From the NCBI GenBank assembly GCA_021201235.1, contig JAJQFI010000020.1, positions 124,001-188,000 on the forward strand: a DNA stretch of 64,000 bases, read 5' to 3'. The translations under genes and the position numbers were made by a program. The notes below the pieces were generated by a model. It saw only the letters and a program-made list of their open reading frames with translations. It was not told where the DNA came from and searched no databases. The DNA comes from Oscillospiraceae bacterium. Its GTDB lineage: Bacteria; Bacillota; Clostridia; Oscillospirales; Ruminococcaceae. Below are positions 56,063 to 64,000 of the stretch, in pieces (the stretch's first letter is position 1; each line of letters begins with the position of its first letter).

Positions 56063-56815
56063 ATGGTGAAAATCTGGGACGTAGCTATTCCTGAGCTTTC
56101 AGGGGACAAGACCCGGCGGGTTTATCTTTATCTGCCGGATTACTACGACGAGGACGACCGGCGGTATCCCGTCATGTATATGTTTGACGGGCACAACGTC
56201 TTCTTCGACAGCGACGCTACATATGGCAAGTCGTGGGGCATGAACAGCTATATGAGCTGGACGAAAACGCCGCTCATAATAGTGGCGGTCGAGTGCAATC
56301 ACGAGGGAAACTCACGGCTTTCGGAGTACTCCCCTCTCGACTTCGAGAACTCGACCCTCGGGAAAATCGAGGGCAAGGGAAAAATCTATATGGACTGGCT
56401 CGTCTGGACACTGAAGCCTCAGATTGACCGGGACTACCGCACTATCCCCGACAGGGAGCACACCATCATCTGCGGCTCGTCGATGGGCGGGCTGATGTCG
56501 CTCTATGCGGCGGTGTGCTACAACAAAATCTTTCAGCGTGCGGCGTGTCTGTCGCCAAGCCTCTGGATTGACCCCGAAAAGGTCATGGATATGATAGCCA
56601 CCTCACGCATCCGCAACGGCACCTGCATCTACATGGACTACGGAAGCAAGGAAATCTTCAACCACGATGCCTCTCCCGAAGCCCTGATTTCCGTGTCACA
56701 TGCGCTTCTGATGAAGAGGGTAAATCTGACGTTCAGAATCGTCCCCGGAGGGACGCACAGCGAAGCGTCGTGGGAGCAGCAAATTCCGATATTTATGGAG
56801 TGTTTAGGATTATGA
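56063..56815 (+). CDS. Fes-type esterase (PF00756)
   Basis: 250-residue cytoplasmic alpha/beta hydrolase. RRVYLYLPDYYDEDDRRYPV and MYMFDGHNVFFD near the N-terminus, nucleophile CGSSMGGLMSLYAAV (about residue 141), acid in DYGSKE region, GGTHSEASW with the catalytic His. Related to enterochelin esterase and acyl-ester hydrolases. First of three linked genes; next start overlaps its stop (ATGA). Confidence 0.88.
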   Translation: MVKIWDVAIPELSGDKTRRVYLYLPDYYDEDDRRYPVMYMFDGHNVFFDSDATYGKSWGMNSYMSWTKTPLIIVAVECNHEGNSRLSEYSPLDFENSTLGKIEGKGKIYMDWLVWTLKPQIDRDYRTIPDREHTIICGSSMGGLMSLYAAVCYNKIFQRAACLSPSLWIDPEKVMDMIATSRIRNGTCIYMDYGSKEIFNHDASPEALISVSHALLMKRVNLTFRIVPGGTHSEASWEQQIPIFMECLGL

Positions 56816-57561
56816 ATATTGAATATCACAAGCATTACAGCAGCTATCTCATGAGAGATATGGAGTTCAAGGTGTACGGACATGCGGGGAAGCCGGTTAT
56901 ATTTATCCCTTGTCAGGGCGGAAGGTTTTTCGACTTCGAGAACTTCGGGATGATTGATTACTGGGCGAAGTGGATTGACGAGGGGCGCGTGACCGTCTAT
57001 TCGGTTGATGTCGTCGACAACGAGACCTACGCCGCCGACGGCGACCCGAGAGGACGCATCGAGTGGCACGAGCACTGGTACAACTACATGATTGAAGAGC
57101 TCGTCCCGACCGTCAGGTACCTGAGCGGACTCAAAAACGGCTATGACCAACCGATTATGACGTTTGGATGCTCGATGGGAGCGATGCACGCCGCAAACCT
57201 CTTCTTCCGCCGCCCCGACATCTTCGACACCGTTTTCGCAATCTCGGGGCTCTACGACTCAAAGCTCTTCTTCGGCGACTACATGGACGACATTCTTTAC
57301 CGCAACTCGCCCGTCAACTATCTTTCGGACATGCCGTCCAACCATCCGTATATAAAGATGTACAACGAGCGCAAGATTCTCATCGTTGTCGGACAAGACG
57401 CATGGGAAGGACCGCTTCTTGACAGCACCCGCTGGCTCGACGACGTCATGAGGCGCAAGGGCATCAACGGCAGAGTCGAATACTGGGGCTATGACGTGGC
57501 GCACGACTGGTGCTGGTGGTATAAGATGGTGGAGACTTATCTGCCACAGCTACTTGGCTAA
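56812..57561 (+). CDS. second esterase/alpha-beta hydrolase
   Basis: 249 residues starting at the ATG of the ATGA overlap. KPVIFIPCQGGRFFDFENFG, nucleophile FGCSMGAMHAANLFF, VVGQDAWEG (acid region) and YDVAHDWCWWYKM with the likely catalytic His. Only distantly like the preceding esterase. It is translationally coupled to it. Its stop codon lies in the loop of a hairpin. Confidence 0.85.
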   Translation: MNIEYHKHYSSYLMRDMEFKVYGHAGKPVIFIPCQGGRFFDFENFGMIDYWAKWIDEGRVTVYSVDVVDNETYAADGDPRGRIEWHEHWYNYMIEELVPTVRYLSGLKNGYDQPIMTFGCSMGAMHAANLFFRRPDIFDTVFAISGLYDSKLFFGDYMDDILYRNSPVNYLSDMPSNHPYIKMYNERKILIVVGQDAWEGPLLDSTRWLDDVMRRKGINGRVEYWGYDVAHDWCWWYKMVETYLPQLLG

Positions 57562-57600
57562 AGCCAAGTAGCTGCTGAAGTTCGCCGTTGGCGAACTTCA
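57547..57600 (+). repeat. two adjacent perfect hairpins at the end of the second esterase gene
   Basis: 57547-57574: arms CAGCTACTTGGCT and its complement around the stop codon. 57576-57600: arms TGAAGTTCGCC and its complement. No T tract follows, so they are not simple terminators; they may stabilise mRNA ends or be mobile palindromes. Confidence 0.75.
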
Positions 57601-57642
57601 AACCCTCATTTATATAGAATCGAAAGGATATGACGACTTACA

Positions 57643-58839
57643 ATGCAAAACTTTGTCTTTATTTCTCCGAACTTTCCGGTGACTTACTGGAAGTTCTGCG
57701 CGGAGCTCAAGAATAACGGGCTTCGGGTCCTCGGAATCGGCGACTGCCCTTATGAGGAGCTTGACCAGCACCTTCGCGAGAGCCTCGACGAATACTACAA
57801 GGTCTCGACGCTCGAAAACTATGACGAGGTGTTCAAGGCGGTTGCCTTCTTCACCTATAAGTACGGCAAAATCGACTGGCTCGAATCGAATAACGAATAC
57901 TGGCTCGAGCGGGATGCTCACCTGAGAACCGAATTCAACATCACCTCCGGCTTCAAAGACGAGGACATCTCGCACGTCAAGTACAAATCGCTGATGAAAG
58001 AGTACTACAAGAAGGCGGGTGTCCCGACGGCGAGGTATCATGTCATCGACACCATCGACGACGCAAGGGAGTTCATCGACACTGTCGGCTATCCCGTTAT
58101 CGTCAAGCCGGACAACGGCGTCGGCGCAAGTCACACCTATCACCTCAGCAATGACGACGACCTCGCCTTCTTCTTCGAGCACAAGGACGACGAGGTCTAC
58201 ATCATGGAGGAGTTCGTCAACGGCTACGTCAGAACCTACGACGCCATCATCGACCAGAACGGCGAGCCCATCTTTGAATCGGGCAATATCACTCCCGACT
58301 CGCTCATGGACGTCGTCAACGAGGCAAGAAACACCATCTACTACATCGTCCCTCAGCTCCCCGACAACCTCATCGATATCGGCAGGCGCACCGTCAAGGC
58401 TTTCGGAGTCAAGGCGAGGTTTATCCACCTTGAGTACTTTGTATTAAACGCAGATCAAGAGGGCTTGGGCAAGAAGGGCGACATCGTCGGACTCGAGGTC
58501 AACATGCGCCCCTCCGGCGGCTACACCCCCGACATGTATGACTATGCCTATGAGACCGATGTCTATAAGCTCTGGGCGGATATGATAGCCTTCAACAAGC
58601 CGTCCTCCGACCCCTATAAGGTCCGCAAGTTCTGCGCCTTCTGCGGCAGACGCGACGGCATGGAGTTCAACCTCAACCATGAGGTAATCATGGCAAAGTA
58701 CGGTCCGAACATGAGAATGTGGGGAAGAATCCCCGACGCCCTCGCCGACGCGATGTCCAACCAGATGTACACCGCCGTTTTCGACACCGAGGAGGAAATG
58801 AACCGCTTCTTCTCCGACCTGCTGACGCTCAAGGAATAA
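57643..58839 (+). CDS. ATP-grasp family ligase-like protein
   Basis: 398 residues. N-terminal pre-ATP-grasp domain (FVFISPNFPVTYWKFCAEL), then ATP-grasp with KYKSLMKEYYKKAGVPTARY, YPVIVKPDNGVGASHTYHLS, EVYIMEEFVNGYVRTYDAII and metal-site GLEVNMRPSGGYTPDM. Such enzymes join a carboxylate to an amine using ATP. C-terminal tail with FCAFCGRRDG Cys pair. It follows the two esterase genes by 81 bp and ends at a terminator, so the three probably form one pathway unit. Product unknown. Confidence 0.88.
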   Translation: MQNFVFISPNFPVTYWKFCAELKNNGLRVLGIGDCPYEELDQHLRESLDEYYKVSTLENYDEVFKAVAFFTYKYGKIDWLESNNEYWLERDAHLRTEFNITSGFKDEDISHVKYKSLMKEYYKKAGVPTARYHVIDTIDDAREFIDTVGYPVIVKPDNGVGASHTYHLSNDDDLAFFFEHKDDEVYIMEEFVNGYVRTYDAIIDQNGEPIFESGNITPDSLMDVVNEARNTIYYIVPQLPDNLIDIGRRTVKAFGVKARFIHLEYFVLNADQEGLGKKGDIVGLEVNMRPSGGYTPDMYDYAYETDVYKLWADMIAFNKPSSDPYKVRKFCAFCGRRDGMEFNLNHEVIMAKYGPNMRMWGRIPDALADAMSNQMYTAVFDTEEEMNRFFSDLLTLKE

Positions 58840-58852
58840 CATCCCAAACAGT

Positions 58853-58882
58853 AAAGCCCGATTAATTTCGGGCTTTTTTTAT
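58853..58882 (+). terminator. terminator after the ATP-grasp gene
   Basis: Stem AAAGCCCGA / TCGGGCTTT with TTTTT run. Confidence 0.92.
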
Positions 58883-58928
58883 TGAGCTGTTATCTCCCAC
58901 AAAATCTGATAATTTTTGTCAAAATAGC

Positions 58929-58957
58929 TTGGCAAAACGGCGAAAATATGATATAGT
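58929..58957 (+). promoter_or_regulatory. promoter of the permease array
   Basis: TTGGCA (58929-58934), 17-bp spacer, TATAGT (58952-58957), about 45 bp before the start codon. Confidence 0.8.
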
Positions 58958-59000
58958 GTTATTACGTTTTAATTGATTGCATGCGAAAGGAGACGTAATT

Positions 59001-61508
59001 ATGTTTAAAACAATATTCGGACTTGCAACAGAGGGTTTATGGAGAAGGAGGAAGCAGACGCTTCTTGTTGTGGCGATCCTGACGATTTCAATCGCCTTTG
59101 TCGTCATGATGATAAGCTCGACCGACAGCATCACCGAGACAAACAAAAACTATCGCTTCTCGACCTACGGTTCATGGTACGGCGCTATTCCTAACGGCAT
59201 GGATGGCGACGAGGAATTCCTTCTTGAGCAGGAATGGCTCGATTCGCTCGGCGTCAGTGAGAGTTTCGGAACAGTTTCAACCTCTGTCTATTTCTGCGCT
59301 TTCGGAACTATTGACGAGAACCTTTCTGAGATGGGAATCACAATGGTTGAAGGAAGACTGCCGGAAACGAGCGGAGAAATTGCTCTTGAGGACACTCTCC
59401 TGTCCAGTCTCGGAATGGACAAAGAAATCGGCGACCAGATAACCATAACCATTGAGCTTTATGATGCCTCGTCAGACAGCTCGCTTTATCTGAACAGGAC
59501 ATACATACTCTGCGGTATCATCTCGGAATACTCAAGGCTTTGGTCTGTTTCTGAGTATACGTCTCTTGTCGGAGCGGTCGTCACTGAAGACGCTCTTGAT
59601 TCCGTCATGGCTGATGCGGCAATCATCGGTGCTACCAATACGTTGGGTCGTAAATACTTCTTCACCGTCAAAGAAGGCTGTGAGGGTGAGATGGAGACGG
59701 CGGTCAACGAATATCTCATGGAATCAAGACCGGAAGGGCTTCTTGCAAGTTACAAGTCCGTCAAGGTCAATACTTTGGCTTATACTGCCAACGCAACGGA
59801 TGCAAACTATAACACAACATATGTCATAATGATTTTCATCATCAGTCTTGTTGCCGTCATAGTTATCTATATTTTGCAGATGCAGACGGAAATCAGGAAG
59901 ATTGTCCGGCTTCGGAGCCTTGGCTCGACGAAGGGACAGCTTGCGCTTCTCATCGCCTGCGAATCGCTTCTGACCTGCGTGCCCGCTATGATTATAGGCA
60001 CAATAATCGGCGCTATTGGGACATGGCTTATTCTCAAGCTCTCCGTTTTTGGAGGGTCTGTTGCCGTCACAGTTTCGATTCCATGGGGAATTCTGATACT
60101 CGCCATAGTCTCGTGGATATTGGGAGTATTGGCTGTAAGAATGGTGACATTCCTTGTCGCCCTCTCCACCCCGTTGGTGGGAAGAATGGGCATGACTGCG
60201 AAGAAAAAGAAGTTCTATGCAAGATTGCAGAAGGTTCTCATAAGCGTTATGTCGATAGTTCTCTGCGTTTCGGTCCTGTTCACCGTTCTCAACTCGCTTT
60301 CGCCCATATATGAGTACAACCTCTGGAACAACATGTATGATTATGGCATTGGTAAGCAACTTACACTTTTGAATAGCCCAGAAGCTCTGTATGGAGAGAA
60401 TTATTACGCCGGCATGCTTGACAACATTACTGACGAGAGCATTGAAACCATCATGTCCATCCCCGGAATCAAAAACGTCAGAGCATATACCAAAATGGAT
60501 ATAAACGTCCTCGTTGACGGCGAGGTTGTGGATGCCACAATCTATGTCATTGACGGAAATGCCGACTGGTCGAGCGTTTTTGACCTTTCGGGAATAGATA
60601 TAGAAGCCTTCGAAAACGGCGACGGAGTTCTCCTTGCGTTCACTTCAAAGGAAGCAAATCCCGGATACAAAAAAGGAGACACGATAACCCTCTGCCCCGA
60701 CACCTTCACCGGCGCCATCGAATCATATGTTGACGGTGAGGTTATGGATGTGGACATTGTGAATCAAACGTCATACATGTACATTGGTAATATAGGAAGT
60801 GAGTTTACAGTCGTCTGCTCTCGAGCATATATGCAGAAAATCCTTGATGCTATGCCGGACGGTGAAAGGTGGTTCGGCGGTACGAGCGAAATCGGCTTCC
60901 GCAACTACTCGTTTGCATACTTTACACGAATGATCGTCTATGCCGACAGAAACATCGCCGACTATGCAACCGATAAAACGCTTACCTCTATGCTTAGCGA
61001 CATGGGTCTCTCCCTTGCTACAAACGACCGTGTTATTAACACAGCCTCTGCTCAGGACAACCTCCAGACGGTAATTCTCCTCATCGTCAGTGGCGTCTGC
61101 ATCGCCGTGGTGGTGCTCATCATCCTATTCAGCACCATCAAGCTCGAAACTCAGAGGGAGAAGAAGCGCTACGGCATCCTTCAGGCTCTCGGCATGTCCC
61201 GCAGGCAACGGAACCGTGAGCTTATGAGAACAGCGTTTGTAAGGTCTCTTGTGGCGGTGGCGGTCGGCTGGGGAGCATACCTCGGGTCGGTTATCATCAG
61301 AAATCTCGGCTCAATCAGGGAAGAAGGCGCAACAGTCCTTGGCGTCCTTTCAAGCTACATGAGCGACCTCACGACCCGCTTCATCCCGGGCTGGGGAATC
61401 GGACTCATGACCGCCTGCATGTTCGCCGTCACCCTCATAATCTGCTACGTCTCAAAGCTCGGACTCAATAAATATACACTTATGGAAATGTTAAGAGAAG
61501 ACAGGTGA
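59001..61508 (+). CDS. FtsX/MacB-type ABC transporter permease, copy 1
   Basis: 835 residues from the ATG at 59001 (AAAGGAG upstream). Layout: cytosolic start MFKTIFGLATEGLWRRRKQT, helix 1 (about 18-38), large extracytoplasmic domain, three-helix FtsX unit (about 270-400), a second extracytoplasmic domain, then a C-terminal FtsX unit with ETQREKKRYGILQALGMSRR. This is the BceB/MacB-like layout used by permeases that move peptides or lipoproteins or drive outer-surface enzymes. No ATPase gene is inside the window; one is expected further right. Confidence 0.9.
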   Translation: MFKTIFGLATEGLWRRRKQTLLVVAILTISIAFVVMMISSTDSITETNKNYRFSTYGSWYGAIPNGMDGDEEFLLEQEWLDSLGVSESFGTVSTSVYFCAFGTIDENLSEMGITMVEGRLPETSGEIALEDTLLSSLGMDKEIGDQITITIELYDASSDSSLYLNRTYILCGIISEYSRLWSVSEYTSLVGAVVTEDALDSVMADAAIIGATNTLGRKYFFTVKEGCEGEMETAVNEYLMESRPEGLLASYKSVKVNTLAYTANATDANYNTTYVIMIFIISLVAVIVIYILQMQTEIRKIVRLRSLGSTKGQLALLIACESLLTCVPAMIIGTIIGAIGTWLILKLSVFGGSVAVTVSIPWGILILAIVSWILGVLAVRMVTFLVALSTPLVGRMGMTAKKKKFYARLQKVLISVMSIVLCVSVLFTVLNSLSPIYEYNLWNNMYDYGIGKQLTLLNSPEALYGENYYAGMLDNITDESIETIMSIPGIKNVRAYTKMDINVLVDGEVVDATIYVIDGNADWSSVFDLSGIDIEAFENGDGVLLAFTSKEANPGYKKGDTITLCPDTFTGAIESYVDGEVMDVDIVNQTSYMYIGNIGSEFTVVCSRAYMQKILDAMPDGERWFGGTSEIGFRNYSFAYFTRMIVYADRNIADYATDKTLTSMLSDMGLSLATNDRVINTASAQDNLQTVILLIVSGVCIAVVVLIILFSTIKLETQREKKRYGILQALGMSRRQRNRELMRTAFVRSLVAVAVGWGAYLGSVIIRNLGSIREEGATVLGVLSSYMSDLTTRFIPGWGIGLMTACMFAVTLIICYVSKLGLNKYTLMEMLREDR

Positions 61509-61512
61509 TTTT

Positions 61513-63945
61513 ATGTTTAAAACAATATTCGGGCTTGCAACAGAGGGTTTATGGAGAAGGAGGAAGCAGACGCTTCTTGTCGTGGCGATTTTGACGATTT
61601 CGTTCACGCTTGCCGTTATGCTTCTGAGCTACACTTCAAGCATTTCAGCGACCAACTCTGCCTACAGGGATTCAATTTACGGTTCATGGTACGGCTACAT
61701 AAAAGGTGGTCAGGATGGTGACGAGGAATTCTTCTCCGAAGCCGAATGGCTCGACAGCCTTGGCGCAAGTGTCAGCTATGGCACAGTCTCAGGCTATGGA
61801 ATCGGAACAGTCGACGACAATTTTGCCGATATGGGTCTGACTCTTGATGAAGGACGCCTGCCGAAGGCAAGTGGCGAGATTGCCATGGAGGAAACCCTTC
61901 TCAGCTCACTCGGGTATGACTATGAATTAGGTCAGAACGTCACGGTTATGATTGAAGCTGACGATGCGATGATTGTCAAGTCATACACCCTTGTCGGCAT
62001 CATAAAAACTTATACCAATTTGTGGAACGTGTCTGGCGTTACTCTTAATAGCGCAGTTATAGCATCCGAAGACGCGGAGGACATCTCGGCGTCTGTCAAC
62101 AGAAGCAGTTACAAGCCGGATACCACATACTTCTTCACCGTTAAATCGGGTTATGACGTGGACAATGCAGTGGCGGAGATCAACGAATATCTTCAAAGCA
62201 CGAGAACCACATCCATAACAAGCTATCTACAAGTAACCGTGAATTCAGTGGCAATTTCAGGGAAGCAGTCTGAATCGGACACGATGTCGCTCTATGTAAT
62301 CATGATATTTGTTGTCACGATTCTTGCGGTTGTTATTATCAATATTCTTACAATGCAGCCTGAAGTAAACAAGACGGTAAGGCTCAGAAGCCTCGGTGCG
62401 ACACGCTCCCAGTTGCTGCTTCTGACAGTCCTCGAATCTGCACTGATGGTACTTCCTGCCCTGATTCTGGGAATTATTTTCGGAAGCATCGGCACTTGGC
62501 TTCTCTTAACAGTCAGCATGTTCTCAGGCTCTGTCTCCGTAGTTGTAAGTATTCCTGTCAGAAAACTCGCGCTCAGTATTGCATTGTGGATTCTGGGAAC
62601 GATTGCAGTAAAACTCATGACCTTCATGGTGGCGCTTACCACACCATTGACTGGAAGAATGGCGATGTCAGTAAGAAAGAGAAAGTTCTATGCACGGTTC
62701 CAGAAGGCTCTGATTGTCGTTATGTCTGTCGTTCTGTGCTTCTGCGTCGTGTTTGTGGTTCTCGATATTCAGGAGCCACTCTACCAGTATCGCTATTTCT
62801 CCTCTCAAGCTCCGTATTTTCTCCGTGTCAGCGATGAAGGAAGAATCAACGGAAAAACCTATATTTCTGACGAGGACATTGCAACTCTCTCCTCTGTTCC
62901 CGGAATCTCAAAGATTCTGAGCTACACTCAGGCATATGTAAACCTGACGATGGATGGCGTAGATACAAGACGGGTAGAAATGTACACTGTTGACAGCACA
63001 GCCGACTGGACTGCTCTCGACTTTTCTGGAGTAGACCTTGAAGCATTTGAAAACGGCGATGTTGTCATGCTTGTCTTCTCAAATTCAACCGAATTGCCGT
63101 CAACTCTTCCAAAAAACGGAGATTCGGTCACTCTCTCGGCTTCAAAATCAAGTGTAAGTATCGAAACAACCATCGCCAAGAGCATGGTTTATAAGGCGAC
63201 CGGCGGATTAGGAATAAACGACGGTCTTGACATCAATGATGCTTCTTACTATGTCGTATGCTCAAGGGCATTTTTGCAGAAGATGGTTGACATGCTTCCC
63301 GAAGGCTTCACATGGACGGACTATATCACAGTCCCGTTTGAGAAGGGAGACACAGTCGGATTTACCAATGTAATGGCATACACGGACAGCACTGCAGGCT
63401 ATCTATCCACAGACAAGACGCTCACGAAAGTTGCTTCGAGTCTCGGTATCAGCTTATATTATAACGTCAGGGCAAAGTATGCCTCCTTAGCTCAGGAGGA
63501 TCTTCAGACTCTGATTCTCCTCATCGTCAGTGGAGTCTGCATCGCCGTGGTCGTGCTCATCATCCTCTTCAGCACCATCAAGCTCGAAACCCAGAGGGAG
63601 AAGAAGCGCTACGGCATCCTTCAGGCTTTGGGCATGTCCCGCAGACAACGGAACCGTGAGCTTATGAGAACAGCGTTCCTTCGGTCTCTCGTTGCAGTAA
63701 TTGTCGGCTGGGGAGCATACCTCGGGTCGGTTATCATCCGAAACCTCGATTCAATCAGGGAAGAAGGCGCAACGGTTCTTGGCGTCCTTTCAAGCTACAT
63801 GAGCGACCTCACGACCCGCTTCATCCCGGGCTGGGGAATCGGACTCATGACCGCCTGCATGTTCGCCGTCACCCTCATAATCTGCTACGTCTCAAAGCTC
63901 GGGCTCAATAAATATACGCTGATGGAAATGCTACGCAATGATTAA
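61513..63945 (+). CDS. FtsX/MacB-type ABC transporter permease, copy 2
   Basis: 810 residues; same layout as copy 1. The first about 30 residues and the last about 145 are nearly identical to copy 1, also at the DNA level, while both extracytoplasmic domains differ strongly. It follows copy 1 by 4 bp with the ribosome site GACAGGTGATTTT shared by all copies. Probably pairs with copy 1 or acts with the same ATPase. Confidence 0.9.
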   Translation: MFKTIFGLATEGLWRRRKQTLLVVAILTISFTLAVMLLSYTSSISATNSAYRDSIYGSWYGYIKGGQDGDEEFFSEAEWLDSLGASVSYGTVSGYGIGTVDDNFADMGLTLDEGRLPKASGEIAMEETLLSSLGYDYELGQNVTVMIEADDAMIVKSYTLVGIIKTYTNLWNVSGVTLNSAVIASEDAEDISASVNRSSYKPDTTYFFTVKSGYDVDNAVAEINEYLQSTRTTSITSYLQVTVNSVAISGKQSESDTMSLYVIMIFVVTILAVVIINILTMQPEVNKTVRLRSLGATRSQLLLLTVLESALMVLPALILGIIFGSIGTWLLLTVSMFSGSVSVVVSIPVRKLALSIALWILGTIAVKLMTFMVALTTPLTGRMAMSVRKRKFYARFQKALIVVMSVVLCFCVVFVVLDIQEPLYQYRYFSSQAPYFLRVSDEGRINGKTYISDEDIATLSSVPGISKILSYTQAYVNLTMDGVDTRRVEMYTVDSTADWTALDFSGVDLEAFENGDVVMLVFSNSTELPSTLPKNGDSVTLSASKSSVSIETTIAKSMVYKATGGLGINDGLDINDASYYVVCSRAFLQKMVDMLPEGFTWTDYITVPFEKGDTVGFTNVMAYTDSTAGYLSTDKTLTKVASSLGISLYYNVRAKYASLAQEDLQTLILLIVSGVCIAVVVLIILFSTIKLETQREKKRYGILQALGMSRRQRNRELMRTAFLRSLVAVIVGWGAYLGSVIIRNLDSIREEGATVLGVLSSYMSDLTTRFIPGWGIGLMTACMFAVTLIICYVSKLGLNKYTLMEMLRND

Positions 63946-63971
63946 TCATTGCCGAGAGGACAGGTGATTTT

Positions 63972-64000
63972 ATGCTCAAAACAATATTCGGGCTTGCATT
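63972..64000 (+). CDS. FtsX/MacB-type permease, copy 3 (5' end only)
   Basis: After the same GACAGGTGATTTT leader, ATG at 63972 begins MLKTIFGLA, matching the start of copies 1 and 2. Cut by the window edge. Confidence 0.8.

Noticed and set aside
57610..58428. 272-codon minus-strand open frame
   Set aside because: Shadow of the ATP-grasp gene; Val/Asp-rich with no motifs.

Overview
The window looks like chromosomal DNA of a low-to-mid GC, spore-forming Firmicute, most likely Oscillospirales/Ruminococcaceae-like. The reasons are a SpoIVB peptidase gene, strong AGGAGG-type ribosome binding sites, sigma-A promoters with 17-bp spacers, Thr-rich linkers in secreted proteins, a GH94 disaccharide phosphorylase and a giant Cna-B-type surface protein. 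No CRISPR array, insertion sequence or prophage was seen.

Region 1 (1-9180, minus strand): one promoter drives a coiled-coil protein, a signal peptidase I and a giant adhesin of at least 2600 residues that runs off the left edge. The adhesin has His/Cys repeats, a degenerate amidase-like domain, many beta-sandwich repeats and Cna-B domains.

Region 2 (9180-11480): a GC-rich inverted repeat and an AAA-ATPase/PD-(D/E)XK family protein.

Region 3 (11556-29471, minus strand): a complete exopolysaccharide/capsule operon, read from a consensus promoter through a leader RNA with an intrinsic terminator. Order of transcription is cpsC, cpsD, LCP ligase, WecG/TagA transferase, UDP-sugar dehydrogenase, remnants of a left-handed beta-helix acetyltransferase and of a Wzy polymerase, GT4 transferase, a conserved capsule-locus transferase, truncated licD, pyruvyl transferase, a fucosyltransferase-like gene, flippase, three membrane acyltransferases and a bifunctional fucokinase/GDP-fucose pyrophosphorylase. 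The front end (cpsC to ugd) and the last gene (fkp) are intact. Almost everything between is interrupted: a (CTGT)6 tract, a C8 tract, a C5 tract, an A7 tract, two more 1-nt shifts, an in-frame UGA, and two deletion scars. This is either a decaying capsule locus or a locus with several contingency (phase-variable) genes. The tetranucleotide tract in the middle acyltransferase gene is the best candidate for true phase variation and is the most interesting signal here.

Region 4 (29600-42044, mostly minus strand): guaA behind a CapA-family gene, a BspA-type leucine-rich lipoprotein, a signal-peptidase-like protein without the catalytic serine, tRNA-Thr(CGU), an alcohol/aldehyde dehydrogenase pair in the opposite orientation flanked by two copies of an inverted-repeat element, a P-loop kinase, a small lipoprotein, a DUF1934 protein, glutamate racemase and two small membrane proteins.

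Region 5 (42068-64000, plus strand): spoIVB, a GH94 phosphorylase, recQ, a lipoprotein, a free-methionine sulfoxide reductase, a membrane-anchored alpha/beta hydrolase, a nitroreductase, three small membrane proteins, a copper module (csoR with two operators, then copA carrying a CopZ domain that appears to have its own internal start), an esterase-esterase-ATP-grasp cassette, and a tandem array of FtsX/MacB-type permeases of which a third copy begins at the right edge.
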